Assembly (NCBI GenBank): GCA_020081605.1 | Contig: JAHREC010000049.1 | Coordinates: 1,054,001 to 1,118,000, forward strand | Source of the DNA: Albifimbria verrucaria | Lineage: Eukaryota; Ascomycota; Sordariomycetes; Hypocreales; Stachybotryaceae | Reading direction: 5' to 3' | DNA length: 64,000 bases | Part shown: positions 14,881 to 26,188 of the stretch, piece after piece | Position numbering within the stretch: the stretch's first letter is position 1 | Layout of the letters: each line of letters opens with the position of its first letter | Notes under the pieces: model-generated | What the model was told of the DNA's origin: nothing | The model's input: the letters and a program-made list of their open reading frames with translations, nothing else | Databases searched by the model: none | Made by a program: the position numbers and the translations under genes

Positions 14881-15341
14881 AATTAAATAGTATCAATAAT
14901 AATGGCGTCTTGAAGTAACCCGGAATTTAGTGGAGAGGAATGTTAATAACGGCCATCTGTATCACAATCACCATAAAATGTTCGACGCATATCATACTGG
15001 ATTGAAATCATCTTCTTGCCTCAGTCTGCATACAATCTAGACTATCTCCTTCTGAACAGGTAGGCACACCTACATACCCTATACTACGGCTAATAAGGCG
15101 TATGACCGTTACAGCTTGCAATTGGCTGAGCTTATGGCTGAGGTCAAGGTCGCAACGAGGCTGAGGAGCTTTTTAACCTGTTACGGCGACTTTCCTCCTC
15201 AGAGACACCTTGCTTTCTGGGTTGAGCGACGACTCTCTTCTTGTCGCTTCTGCACTCAGATGCGGTATCCTATCCAAACCCGCAATATCGTGCGACGGAG
15301 GACCCGGGTGACAACCTGTGGAAGCACGGGAGTGGCCTGCC
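14881..15341. other. Intergenic region between HeLo-E2 and the NLR
   Basis: About 460 bp between two same-strand genes, presumably the terminator of the first and the promoter of the second. I see no repeat or tRNA. Confidence 0.4.
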
Positions 15342-18300
15342 ATGACCCCAAAGCCCAAGGTCTACAGAGTTCGCAATTTTCCAAGTCACGTCGATAAACA
15401 TGCAGCGATAGAGCTTCTGTTACAATGTCTCGGTGACATTGGGCCCGATGAGATTCAGATGCCGTCACTGGCGACGGATGTGGGCATGTTGCGGTCGCGG
15501 CACAAGGTTGCGACCGTAACTTTCAATCGACAGCCTAAGCTGCTTGATTCTGGCAAGAATGAGTACATGATAGCTGTGATTGGGTTAGAGGACCCTCTCA
15601 TTCTTGATGACCACTTTGATGGAGTGACGCCGTTGAATGATATCACCCATGAGGCTCATAGTTGTGAGTGAGTCAAAGCCGTCTTTCACTATCCAACCAT
15701 CAACGGAAATATCAAATATATTATGCTAACATATCCAGCTGCTTGGTGATTTCTGGACTTGCCAGTCATCCATTTGGGTCATGGCAGCCGCGGGGGACGA
15801 CAAATCGTTCATGTGGATCCGTGACGAGATGCCACGACAACTACCAGGCGTCCGATTCATGATTTACGGCTACAAAACTCCTCTAGTCCAGAGCAAGTCA
15901 TTTCAAACTGTCCCAAACATGGCCACCAGTCTCATCCAAACCCTGAAGTCCATTGGCTGGTCATCACCAACTGCCAAGCCCGCTGCCTTTATGACCCACA
16001 GTCTCGGAGGTGTGCTCCTCAAGCAAGTCTTGGTTATGCTTGCGGGATGCGGTGCCCAAGAACGAGCAATACTTGACTGCATCAAAGGAGCCCTTTTCTT
16101 TGGTGTTCCTAGTGTCGGCATGAATGTGCCGGATATCTACGCCATGATCGAGGGCAAGCCCAACACCGTGCTCTTGGATAATCTGTCAGACAAGAACCAA
16201 TATCTGTCTAACCTAGAAAATCAATTCCAAGGAATAACTGACCTTCGAAGGCTTCAATACTTCTGGGCCTTCGAGACTGTTGTCACAAAGACGATTTCTG
16301 TGCGTATTACATGACTTTCCACTTCAAAATGTAAGTTGCGTTTCTGATGACTGTCTAGAAATCACCTTCCCAGAAGCAGTATGGTAGGACGGGACCAGAA
16401 ACGGTTATAGTATCCCAAATGTCGGCTACAGGGGGCTCATAGAGTCAAACCCAACATTAACAATACAAATCGATGAAGATCATTCCAATATGGTTAAATT
16501 TGGTCTGGGAGATCACCGTATTGATATAATGGCTACGAAGCTTAGAGAAATCTACGACTATTTTCCAGTATACAGTCAAAATCGTCAATCCATAATACCG
16601 GAAGCAAACCCAGGCCTGCCTGAAAACGCGCCTGGAGAGCCCGAACCGCGTGGGCCGGATCGCATATACTGGAACAACGACAGTACGTTTGGCCATAAGT
16701 TCAACATATTATAAAATATCAGCTAGGCTCAGTACTGATAAATATTCTATAGAAGTCTTGCAGGCTCTAGCGCCCCTGAAAGAGATCGTCGCCTTGAACA
16801 AATCGACCCCAGACTAAGCCAGACATTTGACTGGGCCTTTGAAGATGACTCGCTGGGTATAACTCAGTGGTTACAGAATGGCCAAGGATTATTCTGGATC
16901 CGTGGGAAACCAGGAAGCGGCAAGTCAACATTCATGAAGTTTTTGTACAACGATTACCGGACCAAAGAGCTTTTATACCAATGGAAATCCAATTCGAGCC
17001 TTTTCACTCCAAGTTTCTTCTTCCACCACCGCGGTACAAATCTGCAAAAATCCTTTGAAGGTCTTCTTCGAAGTATCATCAGTCAGGTTCTCGAAAAGGA
17101 CCACCGTCTATTCTCTTTATTGTCCCCATCCTGGATGACCTCTACCGGTCACGTTTAATATCCAGCGGTTTGGGATACCTGCGACAAGACATAGCTGATC
17201 TCATCAGAGCTTTTCGAATATTGCCAGATAGGGACCCTAGTTGCAGTTTCAAAGAATTCCTCGAGCATCATGGGACATGGGGAAAGTCGGAGGGATCCTC
17301 ACGAAACATGGGCACAGAGCTTCGTGATATTCTTGCCAATAATGGGATTGATCCAGGGCCAATTCCCATCCCTGTGGTTCCGCCAAAACGGCTCCGTTTG
17401 CCTAATCAAGACCATACAACCGAAAACGACCTTATTAAGTATGTCATTCACAGACATGACCAACGCTACCAGTTAATGATTGCTACCCAAACAGAACCAT
17501 GGACATTAGAACGTCTTGAGAAAGCACTTTTGCGTTTGGTTTCCCAAAAGCAGTATCAGATGAGATTATGTCTGTTTCTAGACGCACTCGATGAGTACTA
17601 TGGACAGCCCGAGTTCATTGCAAACTTCCTTCAAGACTTGATTCGAGTACCTTCAGGCTCACTCACCAGCATACGCATCATATTTTGCAGTCGCCCTTGG
17701 AATGCATTTATTAAGCACTTTGCTCGTTACCCTGGGATAGAGATCCATCAACAGACGGAGCAAGATATTTACAACTACTGTGTGGCATCTATACCAGATG
17801 ATAGAGCTGCACAGGTTCTATTAAGTCCTCTGGTGCCCAAAGTTGCTCGCAGGGCCCGTGGTGTATTTCTGTGGGTGCGACTTGTTATGCATGAACTTGG
17901 AAAGGTAGTCCAGTCGCAAGTCTCTATGTCTAGTGACAGAGCGACAACGATAGGGAAGTTGCATCAGGTGTTGGATTTGTTACCGTCAGAGCTTGATGAT
18001 TTCTATTCCACCATTATTGAGAGGATTCCTCAGAGTGCCCGATGGAACTCGTATGTTCTATTCGAGACGGTCTGTCGCTCAGAAACATATCTGTCCCCGA
18101 AACACTATATCTGATATTAATACTTTCGCAAAGGATCCTACGACAGTGCATGAAAATGTCGAACAGGCATTTGAGGAACATAGGCAGCAGTGTGCCAAGG
18201 GAGACTTAAATGGCAAAATCATAGCGCTAACTGGGGTCTCATTGAGATTGATCGCACTTGGAACGGCCCCCAAGTTCAGTTTATGCATCAAACTGTTCAA

Positions 18301-19362
18301 GAATTTGTCGAAGATCCGGAGTTCAAGGTCTTGCTTCTGAAAAACGGCCGTGCTCGGATTACGCATGAGAACGGCCACTCGTTCCTGGCCAGACATCTCC
18401 TTCTCACACAACCTCATGTTCGGAATAACGACCTAGGCAAGCACGCAAGGCTGGCCGAGCAAACTACTGGTTGCAGTCAATTTGAACTATTTTCTCCAGC
18501 GAAAGTCATTGGAGGCTTCCGATCACTCATTGCATTTGCGGTATATGCAGGCCTATACCTCCTTATTCGAGATGCTCATAGCGCAGATGCTGAATACGTC
18601 AATCGTCAGTCTGGAGATGCAATAGAAGCCCTTATTCGCGCCTGCGAGAGTTCATATGGCCCTGAAGATGCTATCGAAATGGCTGTATATCTCCTAGAGA
18701 AGGGGTTCAAAGCTGAGAATCACTTGGATGCGTTCCAGTATATCTTGCTCCATAATAAGTCGAGATGGCACAACGCAGGTCAAACGGAGTACACTGGCAC
18801 ACCCAGAATCTGGCAAGAATTTGATGCGAGGTTTTCCATTGAGGCCTGCGACCAACTTGTGCATACGTTTGTGGAGGTGCTTCCGGTATCTGGGACGCTC
18901 TGTCCAGAAATGCGTGAGACTAATGAGCTGAGTGCTGTTAACAATTCATATGTTCGGTTTCATAACCTTGCGATCCATGAAGGTGGCTTGGGTCTGATCA
19001 GAGGACTTTTGAAAAAGGGAATAGATCCAAATCTCCTAGACGGCTTAAACCGAACGCCTATGGATACCCTACTCAACAATCAGCTTACTATCCCAGAAGC
19101 GTCACAGACAGATGCTGTAAAATACACTTTTGACATATGCTGCCTTCTTGCAGAGTCTGGCGGTTGCTTGCAGAGGACGTCAGAGGCCAATTGGAAACAA
19201 TGGGAGCAAACCTTTTCCAGTCATGGGCACAGTATTGAAATACTAAGAAAGCAGGGACTGCCCAGATGGTGCCCCGTCCTGTCATTTGGGAAGACCAATT
19301 CTTCGAATGACAAGAGTAAGCTCAGCTGGTTCAGAAATACTTTGCTAAGAAGAAACAAGTAA
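15342..19362 (+). CDS. NOD-like receptor: SesB-like alpha/beta hydrolase - NACHT - ankyrin-like tail
   Basis: After a short N-terminal segment from ATG 15342 and an intron (15668-15738), a SesB-like serine hydrolase domain begins (CLVISGLASHPFGSW, MIYGYKTP, nucleophile elbow THSLGGVLLKQ). Further introns end near 16360 and at 16763. The NACHT NTPase has the P-loop RGKPGSGKST (about 16900) and Walker B RLCLFLDALDEYY (about 17580). FMHQTVQEFVEDPEF (about 18290) is the segment usual after fungal NACHTs. Near the end GLIRGLLKKGIDPNLLDG resembles an ankyrin repeat, with no clear WD or TPR array. Frame breaks near 15795, 16430, 17110, 18090 and 18215 are mostly G- or C-run undercalls. Fungal proteins of this layout are sensors in non-self recognition. 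The domain call is firm, the role inferred. Confidence 0.78.
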
Positions 19363-20264
19363 ATATAGGCAATGTACATTTTAGAAGGCTAGACCAAGAG
19401 ACTTGAGCTCGTTCAAAGAGGTCAAACACGTCACCTTCTCTGAGTTTATCAGTACAGCTTGGTACATACGTCGATAGCAGATATACTTAATTGGGCTGTG
19501 GGTGGAAGGGGTCCGGAAAATGCATTGAAGTTCACCTACGGTTACTGTAGACGAGCTTTTACCTTTCTGATGTATGAACTTGTACTCACCACTTTTTGGC
19601 AGAGCCTCAAGGAAGAGCCCAGCAGGAATTTGATACGCATCCTGAGTGGTCTAGACAGTTGTTTCATTAGCGCAACTGTGCTGCCTTTCACATATGCATT
19701 CATGTATGCAGAACCTGAGGTAGTTAAACTCATACGTAGTATTCTTCTTGATGGATAATTGACTGTCTGATGACCACGAAATACTTTATGCATATGTATG
19801 AGATTATGTGCTTGACTGGCTTAGGATGTTGATGAGTGGAAGACGTAAGCTGAAGCTTGGTTTGTTACTGCCACATCACTATGTACTGAATTGAGGGCAA
19901 CAGAAAAGCTAAGGAGGTGTGACTGAAGCCATTGCCAAAACTCCGAGAGCGCTTGAGGTGGCTTAGAAATTGATGATAAAACACCGAATACCTACTTTCA
20001 GCTAAAACCAACGTCGGTTCACTTTGAAGCATCTCACCAGCTAGAATCTACTGGGAATGATTGATTGGATCGTAAGTACCGAGTAGAAACGTGTATATGT
20101 CTGATAGAAGCAAAATCCGATGATACCTAAGCCGGGCTTCAACCACTATACCCTCCATATACAGTAAGGGAAGTGGTATAATTGACTTGTAGATCCGCGA
20201 GGGTATAGCTCGAAAAACTATATGTTACTGTGATCTGCCGAAAATATCGCCCTAATGCAATGCT
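19363..20264. other. Intergenic region between the NLR and the CLN3-like gene
   Basis: About 900 bp between convergent genes. Its only candidate is the small plus-strand frame at 19459-19758, listed separately. The rest is featureless and fairly AT-rich. Confidence 0.35.
19459..19758 (+). CDS. Possible small protein downstream of the NLR
   Basis: This open frame of about 99 codons starts 97 bp after the NLR stop. It has a mixed hydrophobic composition, with a possible helix around FISATVLPFTYAFMYAE and an ankyrin-like end (EVVKLIRSILLDG). I do not recognise a family. It may be a remnant of the receptor tail, a small separate gene or chance. Its position after two possibly linked genes is the main reason to list it. 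Confidence 0.2.
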   Translation: MVHTSIADILNWAVGGRGPENALKFTYGYCRRAFTFLMYELVLTTFWQSLKEEPSRNLIRILSGLDSCFISATVLPFTYAFMYAEPEVVKLIRSILLDG

Positions 20265-21841
20265 TCATGAAGATGGCCTCAAGTTCTTAACAAGGACTTG
20301 TTCAATTACCAGACCCAATGCTCCTCCGATGGCATCGCCGCCGAAATTACTGCACGTTATTAGCCTATGAAACTTTGCAAGATAAACAATAGTTCACTTA
20401 CCCGAGCCCAGCGTAGCTGTTGGCAAAGCTTCTGACTTCATCAGGCTCGCCTGCTTTTCTAAAGTCCTCAGCGATTTTGTAATTTGTGTTGGTGACAGAT
20501 CCGCCCACGCAGCCGCCAATGAAGAACATAAACACAAACCACACTCCAAAATGTGTAAGAAAGGGATGCCAAAGCTGAATGAGAGCGATTATAGTCAGTG
20601 CTATCTCAGCGCCTGTCCATATCCATATGACAGGCATCGGCTTGATGGCCACAAGTGTACTAAAGAGAAACTGCGCGCTGCCGTAGGCAAAGACTGAAAC
20701 GATGTCAGCTAAATCGTCAAACAGGCAGGAAAGGCTGTTGTCCTTACAGACGAGATGGAATTCTAGTTCGCCCTCCGGAGCTGCCTTGAACCGGTTAAGG
20801 GTTTGAAGGGCTGGTGCGAGACCGAACAGTGAGAAGATAGCACAAGACGTGCAAATAACTAGTGGCAGAACATATTTGGGTAGAATTAACTTGAACAGCA
20901 TTCCCGTGCGAGTCTTGTTTGGCCCGAAACCGGGTTGCATAACGATAGCCTGGCTGTTGTGGCCTTCTACAACCACACCGCCTCCATTGGCCGTTCCAAC
21001 TGCTGCAGATTCAGCATCACTTGCACTTGAGCTGTCAAATAATCTCTCGAAGCTTTTCACTCTAGATTGCTCAGCAGCCTGGCGCCGGCTGCTGTCGAAC
21101 AAGAACCACCAGACTAGTGGCATACATATCACGGTCGGCAGGAAAACGAGAAAGGCTCTGCGCCAATCTTGGTCAAAAGGTCCCTTCATAAGTCCGATGT
21201 ATACTCCAGAGCCGAGGATAATCGATAGGCCGCTGCCTACACTGAGGGCCACAACTGACTCTGAAGGGAAGAAAGCCGCGACTGCAAGATATGTCTGAGT
21301 GCCAAAGGCATATACAAACCCGGCCAGCATAGTGCCCACCACAGGACCGGCTTTGTTGAAGTCATTGGAGTTGCTAAGTGGCTCAGGAAGGGTACACACA
21401 ACATATGCCAGAGCAGATGCCACTGTCAAGATGATGGTGCAAGCATTGTAAGACAGGTATCGACCAAGTATCGGCCCCGCAAAGGAGGCGACGGCAGCAG
21501 TCAGCGACAAGCAAATACCGTAGACTCCCGTGACACCACGAAACATTTGATTTGCAGCAGTGGTGATGGGCATCGTCGGCAGTCCAACCTGACAAAACAA
21601 ATCAGGGATATGTTCTCGCCTCGAACATGAACACCAAAAGACTCACGAGAATGCCCATGAGGAAAAAGGCCAAGGTCGTCTTTGACCATTTCCATTTCCT
21701 GATTTTGGTCGTATTGTCGTTTTCTGTTGGCAAGAATGCGCTGACTTGGTTTGTGTATCCATCTTTCGGAGGACTTTGCGGCCCAACATGTGGTTTCTCT
21801 TCTACACCAGCCACTCCTAGAATCTGAGCGGAAGTCTCCAT
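20265..21841 (-). CDS. CLN3/battenin-like multi-span membrane protein
   Basis: The protein has about ten hydrophobic spans. It contains the CLN3-type pattern of VVGTMLAGFVYAFGTQTYLA (matching the GEVTFLSL region of CLN3) and a C-terminal VFMFFIGGCVGGSVTNTN followed by SYAGLGNFGGDAIGG, like the EGLLGGAAYVNT region. CLN3/BTN1 proteins act at vacuole or lysosome membranes and affect pH and amino acid levels. There are three exons: start 21841, introns 21589-21646 and 20350-20401, stop 20265. A Ser/Asp/Glu-rich cytoplasmic loop lies mid-protein (SSSASDAESAAVG). The frame is clean. The sequence is divergent, so it may be a CLN3-family paralogue rather than BTN1 itself; another major-facilitator-like transporter is the alternative. 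Confidence 0.62.
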
Positions 21842-23432
21842 ATCTGAATAGGCCGTTTCGGCAACAATTGAACGTAGCCTAGTTAGGTGAGCAGTATATG
21901 ACCATCGATTCAGGATAAAGAAGCTGGGTTATTGAGGAGAGCACATTTTCTGCTCCTTTAAATGTTGGCGGTACTCCTTATTGAGTTAGGAGCCAACCAC
22001 CTTTATGACCCCCAGATTCTAGAGGCAACAATGGAGCCAAGGAAACACTTGTAAAGCTGCAAAAAGTACCACAGAACAGAATGTCGGTGTGGGATAGCAG
22101 CTGGATACTTGGGATGCCGCTCTTTGCCAGTCCCCAACCAGAGTGCAACCTGATGTTGGCAGCCATCTTCTACTTCCGGAAGCTCAGTATTGATATATGA
22201 CTAGTTCCTCTGCTTATATCTAACGTTGGTCTGACTGAGATTTACATGCCCTCTATGGTGGATCTTGTTGGTTGCTGAATATTGGAGCCTTGCAGACAGA
22301 CAAGGGCTCTTTGCTACCCTCTGTTCCGCAAATGCACGATTTGCTGTTGGGTTGTCTTACGGCGCACATTGCTTCAGGCTACCCTGGGAATGGCGTGGCA
22401 AATCTGCTACGGTTTCTCAACCATCCGCTGAAATAGTCGCGTTCGTTCTCACGAGATAGGCGAGCCGCAATCTGAAGCTTTTCGAAGAATTTCTACAAGG
22501 CGCTCTATGGCATCTAATCCAAGCTCAATCTTCTAACGGTCTTGCAGAGAGTATCCATGATCTACTTTGGCAAAGTATGTGTCCTTATCTATAGTGTTAG
22601 AGGCATCGATAAAATGAACTGTAGTTTAAGAATGGATTGTGGATTTTCTTGCTGACCTTTTAAATGACTAGTCTGAGCTACACCAACGCATCCGGCCTTG
22701 GGCCAAACAAGATTCACATTGGAAAGTCCCTTTCGATTGTTAGTCTTATATCATGCAGGACCGCAAGGTTCATAGAATGTCGTGCGTGTTAAGAACGCCA
22801 ACCATCTTTTCGCATCCCCTTTGGATGAGAAAATAATTAGCTCTGGCTGGTCAGCCTGACCCGACCGGATGGTTCATAGTTGAAATGGCTGGGTTTCCTT
22901 GTTTCCCTGCTACTCTCGCCAACCAGCCCATGCAGTTAGGTTGCTTAGCCAGTAGAATGATTGCTGTTCATGCAGAGCACGGCTCAAAGCCTGAACTAGG
23001 CTAACGTACGGACTGCGATGGGGAGTCTGTTGCTTCCAGTTTTGAACACAAACAGTGTTAACTTGGCTGCCATCCTAGCCAGTCCGCCCTGGGCTGGAAT
23101 GTTGCTTCATGCCGAATGTGTATGTCAATGGTAGCAAACAGTTCTTATCTCTTTATTCCTATGTTTGTGCTAAGCAGTGCGTAGAGTAGTGCACAAGACA
23201 TATACATATTAACATTAATCGAGTTTGTTCATCATGACTTATTGACCCAACTCCCTAGTCTGATGACACCCTATATCCCGTAAGAATGAAATTACCGCCA
23301 TTAAGTATAATTTGAAGACCGTCTATGAATCAGTATTCTGTGGTGTGCTGCGTAGCCTCCTCAAGTGAATCTTCGCGAGCATTGACAGGCTGGACCGTAA
23401 TTAAGCTTCAACTCGACTCCAAGTTGCGAAAT
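21842..23432. other. Gene-free region between the CLN3-like gene and the catalase
   Basis: About 1.6 kb with only short, unsupported open frames. It should hold the CLN3-like gene's promoter and the catalase 3' UTR. No repeat or RNA gene was recognised. Confidence 0.4.
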
Positions 23433-25241
23433 TTACAAAGCTTGTTGAATTAGATCTGCCAGTTCGGAATCAACTCTCCTAAACATTTCTTGAAAATTGT
23501 TAGCATTGGGACGCGGTTAGTGAGCAACTCTCACTTACCAACAGCTGGCTTCTGCACTTCGGGCGAGGCCTTTCGCAAATGGTTCGCAAGGTTGTTCACG
23601 AAATGGTCCTGTTGGCCAGGTTGTTTGCTTAGGAGATCCCAGAATGCTCGAGGCTGTTCGAAGTCTTCGTCGGTGACTTGGGACGAGTAATTGATGACGG
23701 CCGAGGCCACCCAACTTTCGTGCGCAGCATCTCGATATGGCGTCTTTGAAGTAGCGTGGAAACGGACTGGTTTCAAGGCTGAACCCACATAGTTGGGGTC
23801 ACCGCCGTAGTTGTCTGTGGCATTCATAAATCCATCACGTTGGTATGGGTTGTATACATGGCTAACTGGTCGATTTGTTGGTAGTTGCTGGTAGTTGACA
23901 CCAAGGCGGTAACGAGCGGCGTCAGGATAAGCAAACATGCGGGCTTGCAGTACTACTACATGTTAGCTCTGATTGCTGATGTTGTAAGGTTTACATACTG
24001 GGATCAGCAGATGGTGCAAAGCCTCGCACCATGTTAGAGGGTGAAAACGCTGCTTGTTCGATATCAACAAAGTAGTTTCGCGGCTGGGTTGTTAGAATGA
24101 GGTCTTTCAGATGGATGATATTTGCTCACATTTTGGTTCAGCGTCAATTTCGCAACAGGAACCAGTGGGAAATCCCCATGTGGCCAGACTTTGGTCATAT
24201 CAAAGATGTTCCACTTATATCTTTCCGCCTGCTTGGGGACATGACTTGGAAACACATGGTCCATGAGGGAAATTGCCCGTTTCGATGGCATTGCGGAGAC
24301 TTGCGGTGTGATTGTCGGGATCACTACCAGCTATTTCAGTCGCTTCAGAGTCGACTAGGCAGTCATTTCCTTGATTGGACTTGAAATGGATCTTGACATA
24401 GTTGAAAGACCCGTCACTCTTGGTAAGCTTATAAGTATGGCCACTGTAACCATTGGTGTTTTGGATGGCTTTGGGCGTTCCCCTGTCAGAGAAGAGCATC
24501 ATCAACGCATGCATACCCTCTTGGTTGCCATTATGAAAACTAGCAGAGAGTTAGCCTTCTTCATGGGAAAAATTCAGCTGCATGCAGTTCGTACTCCCAG
24601 AACTAGGATCATGTTAGCGTATTCGCCAATTTCTTCCCATAGGTCCGCTTACCATTGTGTTATCCGTGATATTTGTTGCTGGGTTTCTCTTGTGAGACCG
24701 GTTGAGGCTAGGGAACTTGATGGGGTCCCGGACGAAAAACACCGGCTGAAACGCATGTTAGGGAATGAAGCCTCGCCGGAGCTGAAGAGACCCACTATGC
24801 TGTTAAAGACGAAGTCTTGGTTGCCCTCTTCAGTAAAGAGCTTAAGTGCCCAGCCTCTCACATCACGCAAAGTGTCGGCCGACCCTGCACCAGGACCAAC
24901 GGTGGAAACACGAATCAGTGCCTTTGTCTTTTGCCAAGGCCGTTGAGGAATGCTGCGTCGGTTAAGTGGGAGATATCATGCGTGACCTCGAGTTCGCCCA
25001 TGGCGCCGACGGCGTGAGCATGAACGACCCGCTCTGGGATGCGTTCTCGGCTGAAGTGTGCGAGCGTCTCAATAAGCTGTGTGTCCTGCAAAAGCATGAG
25101 ACCCTTGATTGAGTGCCATCGCTAACGCGCTGCGTGCTTGTTGGGTCCGCATAAGGGTACCCTTGAATTATCAGCGGGTCTGGTAAGCACAGCAAGAGGC
25201 ATGCTTAACTTACCTTCTGCAAGAGTGTAAGTAGCACCCAT
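23433..25241 (-). CDS. Heme catalase (small-subunit type)
   Basis: Catalase splits hydrogen peroxide to water and oxygen. The start [10 protein letters not shown] at 25241 leads through an intron into [20 protein letters not shown] and [20 protein letters not shown], which holds the distal His. Later come [14 protein letters not shown] and NITDNTM, the distal Asn region. RGTP and [28 protein letters not shown] and the proximal heme-Tyr segment [13 protein letters not shown] follow, ending with [17 protein letters not shown]. At least seven short introns are needed (for example the last near 23480-23540). Frame breaks near 25105, 24930 and 24230-24270 are G-, A- and C-run undercalls. About 500 aa, without signal peptide or C-terminal peroxisome signal. 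It is divergent from a GMC oxidoreductase 950 bp away. Confidence 0.9.
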
Positions 25242-25493
25242 GGTCTCGACGGTGTGTGAGTTTTATCGGAAAATTCTCTTCTTTGGTGTTAGTCAGTCTA
25301 TTGCCAAGTGTTGGCTTATGGGTGGGCCGAATTGTTTTCCAATAAATCGTGTAAGTGGTGAGATTGTTGCACTGGACACACCCAGCAGCCAGATCCTGTG
25401 ATAGTCTATATATTTGCTTAAAAATGCCTCTATGCTATGACGATGAGGTCTTGGACGCCAAGTTTTCAAGCCGTGATATCCTTTGTCTGGCAT

Positions 25494-25568
25494 TTCGGCA
25501 ATAACTCGTAATCAGTATCTAGCTACTTTCCCATACCGACGCGTCTTATGCGCTTCGGCAATAACTCG
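25494..25568. repeat. Direct repeat TTCGGCAATAACTCG, two copies 60 bp apart
   Basis: The 15-bp motif is identical at 25494-25508 and 25554-25568. The spacing start to start is exactly 60 bp and both copies have the same orientation. It lies in the shared catalase/GMC promoter region and may bind a regulator of both genes (inference). Confidence 0.6.
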
Positions 25569-26037
25569 CGGTTGAAAAACCGGGTTTTGCTGCATGCATG
25601 ACGGGACAAGGCCAAAGCCGAGTTCCCTTTAGCTTACTCCTGTCAAGCTGCAACTAAAATAGCAACGTCTCCCGCACGCTGCTGATTGGCTCCGGAATCA
25701 GCCCGGCTGGGGTCCGGGGTTCGGCGAGCCAGCGGTGGGCGCGCCGGTCGACTTGACTTTGGCCCGAACCAGCCAAGTCCCATTAGACGCGGCTATTCGG
25801 CGATGAGTACGAGCTGCAATGACGAAACATAGGACCATAGGACTATGCATCGTACCTTGAGGGAATATGCGCTGGACCCTGAAAGACAACATGCATGGGA
25901 CGCTGAATGCGTACGCAAACTACTGACGACATCATTGTCGTTTGGCTGCGCACACGACAATGCCTTGAGGCTGTCAACATGCGTTATTTAGAACATCCGA
26001 AAATCCGAATGAGATGAATCGCGAAGTTCAAATCAGT

Positions 26038-26045
26038 TATAAAAG
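26038..26045 (+). promoter_or_regulatory. TATA box of the GMC oxidoreductase gene
   Basis: TATAAAAG lies 151 bp upstream of the start codon at 26189 and is followed by a CA-rich leader, a normal layout for a fungal promoter. Confidence 0.6.
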
Positions 26046-26188
26046 ATACCCGTCAACCTCACTACCAATGTTTAATTCGAACTACATCAGCTCATTCAAC
26101 AGCATCACTCAACAGCAATCTCATCCTACACACTAATATTCAATACTCTACACTTTAATATCCAACACTTCACTAATAAAACATCAAC

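Larger units (their letters stand above)
25242..26188. promoter_or_regulatory. Shared divergent promoter region catalase / GMC oxidoreductase
   Basis: These 947 bp separate the start codons of a catalase (minus) and a GMC oxidoreductase (plus). They contain a duplicated 15-bp motif and a TATA box on the GMC side, both listed separately. A GC-rich patch with CCGG/CGGGG motifs lies at about 25690-25750. The 5' leader just before 26189 is CA-rich and T-rich, as is usual for strongly expressed fungal genes. Confidence 0.55.
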
